DNA from: an uncultured Chloroflexales bacterium
GTDB taxonomy: Bacteria; Chloroflexota; Chloroflexia; Chloroflexales; Chloroflexaceae
Assembly: GCA_937902315.1 (NCBI GenBank)
Contig: CALGUG010000009.1
Coordinates: 1 to 64,000, forward strand
Reading direction: 5' to 3'
Length of the DNA stretch: 64,000 nucleotides
Below the pieces are notes generated by a model. It did no database searches and was not told the DNA's origin. It was given only the letters and a program-made list of their open reading frames with translations. A program made the translations under genes and the position numbers. Position 1 is the first letter of the stretch, and the number at the start of each line of letters is the position of its first letter. Below, in pieces: positions 52,073-61,732 of the stretch.

Positions 52073-53802
52073 ATGAAGAGCGATCAAGATAAGCAGAGAG
52101 ACTCCGGCTTTGAACAGGAACGCTTGCCTGAGGAGACAGTGGAGACTGTCATGCCTCGGGCACAAGCTCCCGATGATTTGGAAATGGGGGCGCGCGATCG
52201 TGGCGAAGGCAAGGTGAGTTTTGCGCTCTGGGCGCCTTGGAAGAAGTCGGTGCATGTGATCGGCGACTTTTGCAATTGGGAACAGCCGGGTCTGCCGCTG
52301 GCTGTCTCTGATCAGGGCGTTTGGTGGACGATCATCGATCTGCCGCCAGGGGAACACGCCTATCAGATCAGTTTCTGATCGATGGCGAACAGATTCTGAC
52401 CGATCCTTATGCTCGTCAACTGCGTTGGGTCGATTCGGATCAGGCTCAAGCGCTTGTGTCGGTTAATGCCCAAGCCTATTCCTGGAACGATGGCGATTTT
52501 CAAGCGCTTCCTTTTAATTACCTTGTGATTTATGAGCTGCACGTCTCGGACTTTAGCCCGCAGGGTACCTTTCGCGGGGTGACCGCTAAACTTGACTATC
52601 TGCAAGAGCTTGGTATCAACGCGATCGAGCTGATGCCCGTTCAGGAATATCCGGGTGATAGCGGTTGGGGCTATAATCCGGCTTTTCTCTTTGCGGTCGA
52701 AGCATCTTACGGCAGCATCAACGATCTCAAAGAACTGGTCGACCAAGCCCATCAGCGCCAGATCGCTGTGATCGTTGATGTTGTTTTTAACCATACTTCC
52801 TCCGACAACCCGATTATTGCACTCTACTCCTCCGAGGAGAACCCCTACCTTAGCCACGAGACCAATCCGTGGTTTATGCCCGATCTTGGTCATCAGGGCG
52901 AGGGTATGAAGCGTTTAGTCTATGACTTCCAAAAATATTGGCTGGAAGAGTTTCATATCGATGGCTTTCGTTACGACAATATCGAAGGCATCGGCTACGA
53001 CGATGAAAACGGGGCTTCGTATATGGCCAAAACGGCCCGCCAGATTAAACCGCACGCCTATTTGATCGCTGAAGAGCTGCCCGATCCGATTTCGGTGGTG
53101 CTCGATACCCAAGTGAATGGATCGTGGCATCTAGGCTTTGAACGTGTGCTCAAACCCCAGTTGTGCGAGGGCGATTACGAAGATAAGCACTATGGCGATA
53201 TGCAGGGCCTGCAAGAGGTGATCGATTTCCGTAGCCAAGGGTATAGCGATAATGCCCAAGCCGTGAACTATACCGAAAGCCACGATGAAGAACGGGTCTG
53301 TTATATCGTGCAGACCAATGGCTTCGATTATGCTACTGCCTTGCGGAAATCTATCTTAGGCGCAGTGGCGCTCTTTACGGCCTGTGGCGTGCCAATGCTC
53401 TACCACGGTCAAGAGTTTGGCATGGATACGCCAAAAACCATCGACTCGAATCCATTACAGTGGGAGAAATTACATGACCCGGCCATTCAAGATCTCTGGA
53501 AGACCTATCAACGCCTGATTCTGCTGCGCCATAACGAAGAGGCATTAGTTCAGAACAAGCTCGAGATGCTGTTAGCTGATGATGAGCGCAAACTGATCGT
53601 CTTTCGGCGCTGGACCGAGCTGGGAAATCAGATTGTAGTGGCGCTTAATTTTGCGCCGTTGGCTCAAGCGGTCGAGATCGACTTTCCGCGCGGCGGGCGC
53701 TGGCACGAATGGATGTCTGATGGCGAGCAGGATTTTGGCCAACAGACCCTGCAAACTATGGGCATTGCCGCCTCGGCAGCCAAAGTCTGGATCGCGCTCT
53801 AG
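52073..53802 (+). pseudogene. Alpha-glucan branching/GH13 amylase-like enzyme, frameshifted by a 5-bp duplication
   Basis: The first frame (52073-52378) codes an early-set N-terminal carbohydrate-binding domain (VHVIGDFCNWEQ, GEHAYQ) and stops. The second frame continues exactly where it broke (FLIDGEQILTDPYARQ) and reads a GH13 barrel to 53802: IYELHVSDFSPQGTF, MPVQEYPGDSGWGYNP, VVFNHTSSDN, catalytic Asp in DGFRYDNIEG, Glu in LIAEELPDP, and YTESHDEER with the transition-state Asp, then YHGQEFGMD. The break is two adjacent ATCAG copies (52362-52371); removing one restores a 575-residue frame. Either phase-variable, newly dead, or a sequence error. It resembles branching-type or maltooligosyl-trehalose-type GH13 proteins. 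A GTG at 52058 is an alternative start. Confidence 0.85.
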
Positions 53803-53817
53803 GATCAGTTCACATAG

Positions 53818-53859
53818 AGAGATTGCTCCTTATCTACTTTTGGGTAAGGAGCGATCTCT
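53818..53859 (+). terminator. Terminator of the GH13 gene
   Basis: AGAGATTGCTCCTTA / TAAGGAGCGATCTCT, 15-bp arms with one G-U position, followed by TTCTG, 15 bases after the stop. Confidence 0.75.
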
Positions 53860-53914
53860 TTCTGTCGTTTGAAGTGCTCACGTAAAGTGGTTGACATAAT
53901 TATTGGAGGCGATC

Positions 53915-54316
53915 ATGAAAGAGCTATTTCGAATCTTTGCCCAAAAGACCTCTGATCGGGTCGGCTCGCCTTGGGCTTTTATGCTTGCGGTTGCGACCGT
54001 GATCGTCTGGGCGGTTAGTGGCCCGCTCTTTGGCTTCTCCGATACTTGGCAGCTGGTGATCAATACCGGCACCACGATCGTGACCTTTTTGATGGTCTTT
54101 CTGATCCAAAATACCCAAAACCGCGATGCCAAAGCCATGCATCTTAAACTCGATGAGCTGCTTCGGGCTGCCAGCGAGGCTCGAACCTCCCTGGTTGATT
54201 TGGAAGATCTCTCCGATGAAGAGCTTGCAAAGCTACAAAAACAGTTTCAACAGTTGCGCGAAACCTATGCCGATGCCGAACAAGAGGTAAGCGAAGCGAT
54301 TGATGAAGAAAAGTAA
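53915..54316 (+). CDS. Low-affinity iron permease family membrane protein
   Basis: A 133-residue protein with two membrane helices (SPWAFMLAVATVIVWAVSG and LVINTGTTIVTFLMVFLIQ) followed by NTQNRDAKAMHLKLDELLRA, the hallmark of the bacterial low-affinity iron permease family, and an acidic C-terminal coiled coil. The family name comes from the yeast Fet4-like domain; iron transport by such short bacterial members is not proven. TTGGAGGCGATC precedes the ATG at 53915. It follows the terminator of the broken GH13 gene, so it is its own unit at the end of the stress block. Confidence 0.85.
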   Translation: MKELFRIFAQKTSDRVGSPWAFMLAVATVIVWAVSGPLFGFSDTWQLVINTGTTIVTFLMVFLIQNTQNRDAKAMHLKLDELLRAASEARTSLVDLEDLSDEELAKLQKQFQQLRETYADAEQEVSEAIDEEK

Positions 54317-54350
54317 GAATAGCCAAGTGATGAACAGTGAGCTGCTTGCT

Positions 54351-54750
54351 TTATTGTGTTTCGCTACTTTCTAGCCCATCCTTAGCTTCATTATTATTGC
54401 TTGAAGCGGCGTTTGAAAAGGAAACTTGCGTTTCTAGACCAGTAGCTTGCTTAGTACTTTTTCGACGAGCTATATTCTGCTTAATGCGCTTCTCATTAAG
54501 AACAGCCAGTTGTTTCCCCATGGCAGTCGATCTTCTGATCTGATCGCGCTCGATCAAGCTTACCAAGAGCAGTTCGCGAACCGCCTCACCTTTACGATTC
54601 CAGCGCAAGCGATTGCATTGCGTACAAGCGGGAAGATAGTTATTAACTACATTGCGCCCGCTTTGCTGCCTTGTATCACATGATCGACACCCAGATTCGC
54701 AATGCTAGCTTTGCTGGCTGGGCGTTTGCGCCGAGCGCCCCAGTCAGGCT
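54351..54750 (-). pseudogene. HNH endonuclease remnant
   Basis: Read on the minus strand, one frame gives ANLGVDHVIQGSKAGA and then, after a one- or two-base shift near 54660, NVVNNYLPACTQCNRLRWNR followed by GEAVRELLLVSLIERDQI. Together these are the DH-x-SK-G-N and PACxxCNRLRW segments of an HNH nuclease. The N-terminus overlaps, antisense, the first codons of the PA14 remnant, and no complete frame exists. The original gene was probably a stand-alone HNH nuclease now broken by recombination. Confidence 0.65.
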
Positions 54751-56454
54751 CGATGTAAAAATTTATCAGCCTGTTGTTATGGCTGGTACCACCCAGACGG
54801 CCGAGATCCAGCTGAAAAATATTGGCACCGCAAACTGGGATGCAAACACCAAACTTGTTGCACTGCCACACGACGGCGGTAACCCATTCTACGATCCTTC
54901 TTGGATCGCTCCTAATCGTATCGTAGGCGCAGCAAATACCCCTCTAGGAGGCACGAATACCTTTCGCTTTACTTTGGGTGCACCCACAACTCCAGGGCGC
55001 TATAAAATCGAATTTGCCTTTGTTCAAGAAGGAAATATGTGGTTTTTAGAGCCGGGAGATAGACATATTTGGTTCGAGATCGATGTACGCTTTCCTGTAG
55101 ACATAGGCTCATCGCGTCCGCAGATGTTTATTGGTGCCTATAACCGCAACGCTGGCAGCGCTAAGCTCGGCTTCCCATTGGCGACTGTGGGCTGGTCTGG
55201 TCCCGAAAGCGATGCGGTACGCGTCACTACGCAAGCCTTCGACGAGGGTGGCTACATTATCCATGACGAGAATCAGGACAATCCGATCAACTCTGTGCCA
55301 GCCTATTACTTAACCGGACCGATTCTGAAACACTTCCAAGATCTCGATGGCTCGCGCTCTTGGATTGGAGGTGGACCGACCAGCGACCAATTCAGCAACA
55401 GTAGTGGACAGCAACAGGTCAACTTCCCCAAGGGTTATATCACTTGGGACGGTACAACTGTGAGGGATGCAGCTTGGCCTACAGCGCTAAAAAACCAGTG
55501 GCATGCCGAATACCATAATGGCAGCAATCTCAACGCTGGCCCAACTTGGGTCCAGAACGAGGCCGAGATCAACCATCAATGGGGTACGAACGCTCCGGGC
55601 AATGGCAAATGGGGCGTCTGGAACGATAACTTCTCGGCCCGTTGGACAGGGACATTCGCCTTTAGTGCTGGAGACTATAGCTTTAAGGCGGATAGCAACG
55701 ATGAGGTCAAGGTCTGGATCGATGGCCAGCTGCTGCTTGATAGTGCAAGCCTCAAACAAACAACTCGTTTTATAAGCGCTGGCGATCATAATCTGGTTGT
55801 CGAATATAGGCATCGAAATGGGGCTGCCTCGCTGCGCTTTGGCTGGCAAAGCGAGAACACTGGCTGCACCGCCAGCATTGAGAACGGCACCGTCTACATC
55901 AACAAGCGCAATGTGCAACTGCGCTTCAATGTGCCCGGCGCAACCCAGATGATGCTTAGCAACGATGGTGGCTTTGCTGGCGCAAGCTGGCAGCCCTACC
56001 AGTCAACCGTCAACTGGACTTTGAGCGATCCGGGCAATCGTATCGCCACATTGGTCATCTACAGTCGCTTTAGAGATGCAAGCGGCAAGGAACTGTGTGG
56101 CGGCAACCTTATCGACGATATCGTCTATGATCCGCTACCGCCGACACTTAACGTCCGAGTGGTGCAGTTAGGTACTCAGGCGCTCCAGACTGAGTCAACG
56201 CTCGCAGCCAATACGCTGACGCTCCAGTTGGTAGCGTTGGATCAGCAGGGCGGAAGCGGTGTGGCCGACATGCAGATCAGCACCGACAAAACCTTCGCTA
56301 ATGCCGCTTGGTAGCCCTATCGCGAGCTTTACCAGATCACTGTAGGCAGATCATCTATGTACGTGTACGCGACTTGGCTGGCAATGTCTCTGCGACTGTC
56401 AGCATCAATCCCGACAGCCCATAGACGATCTATCTGCCCGTAGTTAAACACTAA
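54671..56454 (+). pseudogene. Remnant of a secreted NBR1-Ig/LGFP/PA14 protein
   Basis: One long frame (54671-56314) followed by scattered pieces to 56454. It lacks a signal peptide: the first 25 codons are antisense to the HNH remnant, so the 5' end was replaced. From there: an NBR1-like Ig domain (about 28-140, AEIQLKNIGTANWDANTKL), LGFP repeats (about 155-265, SAKLGFPLATVGWSGPESDA), a PA14 domain (about 275-400, DNFSARWTGTFAFSAGDYSF), and an Ig-like repeat like those of the kelch protein (MLSNDGGFAGASWQPY). A TAG where CAG is expected (AAW-stop-PY) and a later frameshift break the last repeat. The final TIYLPVVKH ends in a stop at 56454. Confidence 0.78.
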
Positions 56455-56469
56455 ACGCTAAGCGACGAT

Positions 56470-56496
56470 AGGTGCTTGGAAGCACTCCAAGCACCT
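56470..56496 (+). terminator. Terminator after the PA14 remnant
   Basis: AGGTGCTTGGA-AGCAC-TCCAAGCACCT, perfect 11-bp stem followed by GTCTGCATTT, 16 bases past the old stop codon. Confidence 0.7.
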
Positions 56497-56539
56497 GTCT
56501 GCATTTATGAGCCTGTGATTATGATCCGAACCTTCCATA

Positions 56540-56584
56540 TTGACAAGGCCTTGTTTTCTGATATATTTGATATATATCAGAAAA
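56540..56584 (+). promoter_or_regulatory. Promoter and palindromic operator of the GntR gene
   Basis: TTGACA (56540-56545), a 16-base spacer and TATATT (56562-56567) form a good promoter. A perfect palindrome TTTTCTGATATAT-TTGAT-ATATATCAGAAAA (56554-56584) overlaps the -10 box and ends 20 bases before the regulator's ATG. It fits autorepression by the GntR-family product. Confidence 0.7.
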
Positions 56585-56604
56585 ATAGATGGAATTTCTA
56601 ATCT

Positions 56605-57282
56605 ATGCTAACGACCTCGCTGTTGACTACTGTGCAGAGTCGGCGCGCTAACGAGCAGTCGCAGAGTAGCGAAGCCTACCGCCTAATCAAAGAGAAGATC
56701 ATCACCTTGGAGCTGCCGCCTGCATCGCTGATCGATGAGGCCTCGCTGATGGCCTCGTTGGGCTTGGGGCGCACGCCGATTCGCGAGGCGCTGCAGCGCT
56801 TGGCACTGGAGAGCTTGGTGGTGATTCTGCCACGGCGCGGCACGATCGTGGCCGATCTGAATATGAGCGATCTGAACAAGATCTTCGAGATGCGCTTAGA
56901 GCTAGAGGCTATGGCGGTGCGTTTGGCGGCCCAACGGGCGCATGCGGCCCAGCTCGCCGAGATGGAGCAGCTTTTTGAGCAGGCTGATGCGCTTTTGCAG
57001 AGCGGCGATAACTACGAGCTGATCAAGCTTGACCATGCGATGCATATGCTGATCGCTCGGGCGGCAGGCAACGAGTTTCTGGAAGAGACGCTCGACTGGC
57101 TGTATAGCCATGTGCTGCGTCTATGGTATGTCTCGCTTCATCGGGTGCAACGCCTGCGCGAAGCGATCGAAGAACACCGCGAGATGCTGGCGCTGATCAA
57201 GCAGGGCGATGGCGAGGCGGCGGCGGCTTTGATGCGCAAGCATATCAGTGAGTTTCAAGCCCAATTTATGGCGATTGGCTAG
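56605..57282 (+). CDS. GntR-family regulator, FCD subfamily
   Basis: A 225-residue regulator. The N-terminal winged helix (about 20-90) includes YRLIKEKIITLELPPASLIDE, LGLGRTPIREALQRLALE and VVILPRRGTIVADL. The C-terminal all-helical FCD domain (about 95-220) keeps metal/ligand-type residues: RLELEAMAVRLAA, LDHAMHMLIARAAGN and the histidine in EEHREMLALIKQGD. FCD ligands are usually carboxylic acids or amino-acid derivatives. It starts the GC-richer betaine-type cluster and probably represses it, with an operator overlapping its own promoter. No strong ribosome site precedes the ATG. Confidence 0.9.
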   Translation: MLTTSLLTTVQSRRANEQSQSSEAYRLIKEKIITLELPPASLIDEASLMASLGLGRTPIREALQRLALESLVVILPRRGTIVADLNMSDLNKIFEMRLELEAMAVRLAAQRAHAAQLAEMEQLFEQADALLQSGDNYELIKLDHAMHMLIARAAGNEFLEETLDWLYSHVLRLWYVSLHRVQRLREAIEEHREMLALIKQGDGEAAAALMRKHISEFQAQFMAIG

Positions 57283-57371
57283 AAGTAACGCGATTTTTGT
57301 TTGGGTGGTTGTTTGGATGGGCAGTGGCTTCACAGAGACTGCTAGCACTTTTTGGTGGCGGGCGGCGTGTT

Positions 57372-57405
57372 GATAGGCCGTAGGCGGAGCCGGTTGGGAA
57401 CTTCT
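57372..57405 (+). repeat. Family A element (degenerate)
   Basis: GATAGGCCGTAGGCGGAGCCGG then GAACTTC: the family core with insertions and a truncated distal half. The rest of 57283-57607 holds no recognised feature. Confidence 0.5.
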
Positions 57406-57607
57406 TTGGGAAACTCAGGTACACGCCAACATTTTGAAGCTAGCAACTGGACTTAGTAGAACATCCTGTTTTTTCTTTCAGACTTGCTAAATATGATACT
57501 AGCGAACTCTCTTTTGTGAGCATTGAGCGTTTTGACGATCAGGTGTATCACATTTTGCGGCATTCTCAGTGCTCTTTTCCTTTTCTCTGTTCAGAATGGA
57601 AACCACT

Positions 57608-58801
57608 ATGCCGTCTGTTCGTTCGTTCAGCATTCCAACTGTTATCAAACACGGGCTAGGCGCGGTGAGCACGCTCGGCGAAGAGGCCAAAGCGCTTGGC
57701 ATGCGCCGCCCGCTGGTATTGACCGACCCGGGGATTGTGCGGGCTGGCCTGCTCGATCACGCCTTGGCCCCGCTGCGGGCGGCCGGGCTAGACTACGTGG
57801 TCTTCGACCGCGTCGCGCCCAACCCGCCGATCGCGTTGGTCGACGAAGCTGCGGCGCTCTACCTTGCGGAGCAGCGCGATGGTGTGATCGGTTTGGGCGG
57901 CGGCAGCACCATGGACACAGCCAAATCGGTCGGGGTGGTGGTCGCCCATGGCGGCTCGATCCGCGACTACGAATGGGCCGACCCGCAGCCGATCACAAAG
58001 CGCATTCCTCCCACGATCTGTGTGCCGACCACAGCGGGCACCGGCAGCGAAGTCACGCTCTGGACCGTGATCACCGATCCGGCCCGCAAGATCAAGTTCA
58101 ATGTGGGCGGCACCCCGCTGATCGGTGCTTGGGTCGCGCTGATCGATCCCGAGCTGACCTTTGCCCTGCCAGCCCACGTGACGGCGGGCACGGGCATGGA
58201 CGCCTTGGCGCACGCGATCGAGTGTTACACCTGTGCCTACGCCCAGCCGATCACCGATTCGGTGGCGCTTTTGGCTATGGAATACGTGGCCCAATATCTG
58301 CGCATCGCCTTCGCCCAGGGCAACAACGCCGAGGCGCGTTACAAGATGAGCATGGCGGCTATGTTGGGCGCTCTGGCTTACGGCACCGAGAGCGCGGGCG
58401 CGGCTCACGCGATGAGCCAGTCGGCGGGCGGCGTACACGATGTGCCGCACGGCGCGCTGACGGCCCGTTTGTTGGGCCCGGTGATGGAGTACAACTATCT
58501 GGGCGCGCCCCACAAGTTCGCGCGCATCGCCCAAGCGCTGGGCGAAGACATTCGCGCTCTGAGCGTCTGGCAGGCGGCCGAGAAGGCGGTCGAAGCGGTC
58601 TATCGCCTCACCGACGACCTTGAGATCCCGACTCTTCAGGAGCTGGGCTTCAGCGAAGACGAGATCCCGCATTTGGCCGAGATCGCCTTCGCCGACCCCC
58701 AAACCATCGGCAATCCGCGCGATTTGAGCAAAGAGAGCTACGTCAAGATCTATCAACGGGCCTTTAGCTTTGGCAAGCGCGCCGATACGCACGAGCACTG
58801 A
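57608..58801 (+). CDS. Iron-containing alcohol dehydrogenase
   Basis: A 397-residue group III alcohol dehydrogenase. NAD-binding GGGSTMDTAKSVG, TTAGTGSEVT, metal ligands in GTGMDALAHAIE (Asp, His) and in AGGVHDVPHGALTA (two His). The ATG at 57608 has ATGGAAACCACT upstream; an ATG 12 bases earlier is possible. In methylamine- or betaine-type clusters such enzymes can handle the formaldehyde or alcohol released by demethylation, or oxidise a choline-like alcohol, but the substrate is not visible from sequence. It lies between the GntR regulator and the dimethylglycine-dehydrogenase-like gene, separated from the latter by 385 bases with two repeats. Confidence 0.92.
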   Translation: MPSVRSFSIPTVIKHGLGAVSTLGEEAKALGMRRPLVLTDPGIVRAGLLDHALAPLRAAGLDYVVFDRVAPNPPIALVDEAAALYLAEQRDGVIGLGGGSTMDTAKSVGVVVAHGGSIRDYEWADPQPITKRIPPTICVPTTAGTGSEVTLWTVITDPARKIKFNVGGTPLIGAWVALIDPELTFALPAHVTAGTGMDALAHAIECYTCAYAQPITDSVALLAMEYVAQYLRIAFAQGNNAEARYKMSMAAMLGALAYGTESAGAAHAMSQSAGGVHDVPHGALTARLLGPVMEYNYLGAPHKFARIAQALGEDIRALSVWQAAEKAVEAVYRLTDDLEIPTLQELGFSEDEIPHLAEIAFADPQTIGNPRDLSKESYVKIYQRAFSFGKRADTHEH

Positions 58802-58821
58802 GAGCTGCTTTTTAACACTTT

Positions 58822-58876
58822 GGCGGTAAGGCTTCTTGCTCCCATTCGGCTTCTAGCGCGTCCGCCTACGGCTATC
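58822..58876 (-). repeat. Family A element, pair 3 left
   Basis: GGCGGTAAGGCTTCTTGCTC to CGTCCGCCTACGGCTATC. Its reverse complement differs from the element at 61733 at a single position; the pair brackets exactly one gene. Confidence 0.82.
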
Positions 58877-58986
58877 ACCATCCTTTCCATCCATTCGGGC
58901 TATCGCCTGTGCGACGAAGCCGCCCCGCTGCCCTTGAAGCTCGAAAGCGCCGAAGCCCACAAACAACGTCGCTCTGATCGACGGTA

Positions 58987-59067
58987 AGCGAAATCTCACA
59001 CAACAAAAGATAGTCAAGTTCCACTCTGCCGAAGGCCAAAAAGCAACAACATAATCGGATTTGGTAT
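58987..59067 (+). mobile_element. Family B MITE-like element, 3' half only
   Basis: Starts inside the central palindrome (GCGAAATCTCACACAAC), continues through CTCTGCCGAAGGCC and ends at CGGATTTGGTAT. The 5' half is missing. Confidence 0.65.
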
Positions 59068-59186
59068 GACATAAAACGAGGCTTGGAAGCGCAGCTTTCC
59101 TCAGACAATGCCCTCCAACGTGCAAACAGCAGGGAAAGCGGCAATGCTCCGTCTGGCGCGAGCCAACGGAATGCTGCGAAATACCT

Positions 59187-61628
59187 ATGAAAGATCAAGC
59201 AGAGATTGTGATCGTTGGGGCGGGCATTGTCGGCGCGAGCACGGCCTATGCCTTGGCCCAAAAGGGCTGGAGCGATGTAGTCGTGATCGATCAGGGGCCG
59301 CTCTTTGCGACGGGCGGCTCGACCTCGCACGCGCCCGGCTTGGTGTTCCAAACCAACGGCTCGAAGACGCTTTCCAAACTGGCTCAGCGCAGCGTGGCGA
59401 TCTACAATACGCTGGAGTGGGAAGCCCAGCCCGGCTTTTATGCGGTCGGCAGCATTGAGGTCGCGACCAGCGTCGAGCGATTGGAAGAGCTGAAGCGCCG
59501 CCACGCTTGGGCCACAGCTTGGGGCTTGCCCAACGCACTGCTTTCGCCCGAACAGGTTCAGCAAAAACTGCCACTCATCGATCCAGAGCGGATCTTGGGT
59601 GGCTACTTTGTGCCCAGCGACGGCATCGCCAAAGCCGTTCGCATCACCTCGGCTATGGGCGCCTACGCCCAAGAACGCCGGATCAGCTTTTATGGCAACA
59701 TCGAAGTGACGGGTTTTGTGCGCGCCAACGGACGCATTCAGGCCGTGCAAACCAGCGCGGGCCAGATCAAGTGCCAGCATGTGCTGATCTGCGCGGGCAT
59801 TTGGGGCCCGAAGATCGCTAAACTGGCGGGCATCAGCATTCCGCTCACTCCGGTCGAGCACCAGTTGGTGACCACCACCCCGCTCGAGGAGCTGGCGGGC
59901 GTGCGCGAGGAGATCAGCCACCCCATTCTGCGTCACCAAGATCGAGCGCTCTACTACCGTCAAAACTTCGATAGCTATATGGTCGGATCGTACCAGCACG
60001 AACCGCTCTTGGTCGATGCCGAGCAGATCCGCCGCCACGATGCTTCGCCAGTGATGCCCTCGATTATGCCTTTCACGCCCCAGCACTTCAGCCAAGCTTG
60101 GCAGGATTCCTGCGAACTGCTGCCCGCCCTCAAGCATACTGAACCTGCCAAAGGCATCAACGGTATGTTCTCCTTTACGCCCGACGGCAACCCCGTTTTG
60201 GGCGAGACCCACATTCGCGGGCTGTGGGTGGCCGAGGCGGTCTGGGTTACGCACGGCGGCGGGGTGGGCCAAGTGATGGCCGAGCTGCTGAGCGATGGCC
60301 ATGCGAGCCTCGATCTGCGCGAGTGCGATCTGTGGCGCTTCGATGGGCATGTGGCCAGTCCGGCCTATGTGCGGGCGCGCGGCGCGACCCAATACGACGA
60401 AGTCTACGATATTTTGCACCCCTTGCAGCCGCTTGAGCAGCCGCGACCGCTGCGGGTTAGCCCGTTTTATCAGCGCCAATGCGAGCTGGGCGCCTACTTT
60501 CTCGAGGCGCGTGGCTGGGAGCGCCCGCAGTGGTACGAGGCCAACGCAGCTTTGCTGGCCGATCTGGGGCCAGTGCCGGAACGCAGCGGCTGGGAGGCGC
60601 GCTACTGGTCGCCGATCAGCTATGTCGAGCAGCACCTCACACGCAACAATCTGGCGCTCTATGATATGACCAGCCTGCCGCGCTTGGAGGTGGTGGGCCG
60701 CGACGCGCTCAGCTTTCTCGAGCGTATGACCAGCAACCTGGTCGATAAGCCGATCGGCAGCCTGACCTACAGCCTGCTGCTCGATGAACGGGGCGGCATT
60801 CGCAGCGACATCACGGTGGCGCGCCTCGACGAGCAGCGCTTTCAGCTGGCGGTCAACGGCCCGCAAGACTACGCTTGGTTGCTGAAGCATGTGGGCGACG
60901 ACGAGCATGTCTTTATTCGCGACATCACAGCGGGCACCTGCTGTGTGGGCCTGTGGGGCCCAAATGTGCGCAGGCTGCTGCAGACGCTCTGCGAAGACGA
61001 CCTTTCGAACGAAGGCTTCCCCTACTACAGCGCCCGTCAGATCTTTGTGCGCGAAGTGCCGGTTGTGGCGCTGCGCGTCTCGTATGTGGGCGAATTGGGC
61101 TGGGAATTGTATACCAGCGCCGACTATGGCCTGCGCTTGTGGGATCTGCTCTGGCAGGCGGCCCAGCCTTTGGGTGGGATCGCCGCGGGGCGGGCTGCCT
61201 TCGACGCCTTGCGTCTAGAGAAGGGCTATCGTCTGTGGGGCAACGATATTCACAGCGAGTACGATCCCTTTGAGGCGCGGCTCTCCTTCGCGGTGAAGCT
61301 AGACAAAGGCCCCTTTATCGGGCGGGAGGCCCTGCTTGAGCGTAAAGAGCGCGGCCTTGAGCGCAAGCTATGCTGCCTTGTGTTTGAGAACCCTGCACAT
61401 GTGGTGATGGGCAAAGAGCCGGTCTTCGCTGATAACGCGCTGCTGGGCTATGTGACCAGCGCCAACTATGGCTACAGCGTAGGCCAAAGCATCGCCTATG
61501 CCTATCTGCCCGTGGCCCACAGCAAGCCTGGCAGCTTGGTTGAGATCGAATATTTCGGGCATCGCTATCCCGCCAGAGTCGCCAAAGATCCGCTCTACGA
61601 TCCCAAAGGGCTCAAGCTGCGCAGCTGA
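59187..61628 (+). CDS. Dimethylglycine/sarcosine-dehydrogenase-like FAD protein with GcvT domains
   Basis: An 813-residue fusion. Residues 1-385 form a DAO-type FAD oxidoreductase: Rossmann IVIVGAGIVGASTAYALA, then TSHAPGLVFQTNG where His48 matches the position of covalent FAD attachment in dimethylglycine dehydrogenase. Residues about 430-700 are an aminomethyltransferase (GcvT) domain (YDMTSLPRLEVVGRDALSFLERM) and 710-805 its C-terminal barrel (GREALLERK). Such enzymes oxidise N-methyl groups of dimethylglycine or sarcosine and pass the one-carbon unit to tetrahydrofolate. No strong ribosome site precedes the ATG. Flanked on both sides by matched family A elements. Together with the Rieske and GcvT-like genes it fits stepwise demethylation of glycine betaine. 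Confidence 0.88.
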   Translation: MKDQAEIVIVGAGIVGASTAYALAQKGWSDVVVIDQGPLFATGGSTSHAPGLVFQTNGSKTLSKLAQRSVAIYNTLEWEAQPGFYAVGSIEVATSVERLEELKRRHAWATAWGLPNALLSPEQVQQKLPLIDPERILGGYFVPSDGIAKAVRITSAMGAYAQERRISFYGNIEVTGFVRANGRIQAVQTSAGQIKCQHVLICAGIWGPKIAKLAGISIPLTPVEHQLVTTTPLEELAGVREEISHPILRHQDRALYYRQNFDSYMVGSYQHEPLLVDAEQIRRHDASPVMPSIMPFTPQHFSQAWQDSCELLPALKHTEPAKGINGMFSFTPDGNPVLGETHIRGLWVAEAVWVTHGGGVGQVMAELLSDGHASLDLRECDLWRFDGHVASPAYVRARGATQYDEVYDILHPLQPLEQPRPLRVSPFYQRQCELGAYFLEARGWERPQWYEANAALLADLGPVPERSGWEARYWSPISYVEQHLTRNNLALYDMTSLPRLEVVGRDALSFLERMTSNLVDKPIGSLTYSLLLDERGGIRSDITVARLDEQRFQLAVNGPQDYAWLLKHVGDDEHVFIRDITAGTCCVGLWGPNVRRLLQTLCEDDLSNEGFPYYSARQIFVREVPVVALRVSYVGELGWELYTSADYGLRLWDLLWQAAQPLGGIAAGRAAFDALRLEKGYRLWGNDIHSEYDPFEARLSFAVKLDKGPFIGREALLERKERGLERKLCCLVFENPAHVVMGKEPVFADNALLGYVTSANYGYSVGQSIAYAYLPVAHSKPGSLVEIEYFGHRYPARVAKDPLYDPKGLKLRS

Positions 61629-61732
61629 CAGCGAACTTCGCTGGGAGACTCGCTGGGGTGCGCTGGATGGCGATGTTGAGGCATCGATTGCTCGCTGATG
61701 ACGAGCAGACCTCTTTTGATGGATCAGCTGTT

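Noticed and set aside
52321..53802. Separate intact 493-residue amylase starting at an ATG near 52321
   Set aside because: Its first codons are an out-of-frame reading of the upstream domain; the true gene starts at 52073 and is frameshifted.
58875..60908. 677-codon frame antisense to the dimethylglycine-dehydrogenase-like gene
   Set aside because: The plus-strand protein has clear family motifs throughout; the antisense frame is low-complexity and includes repeat sequence.
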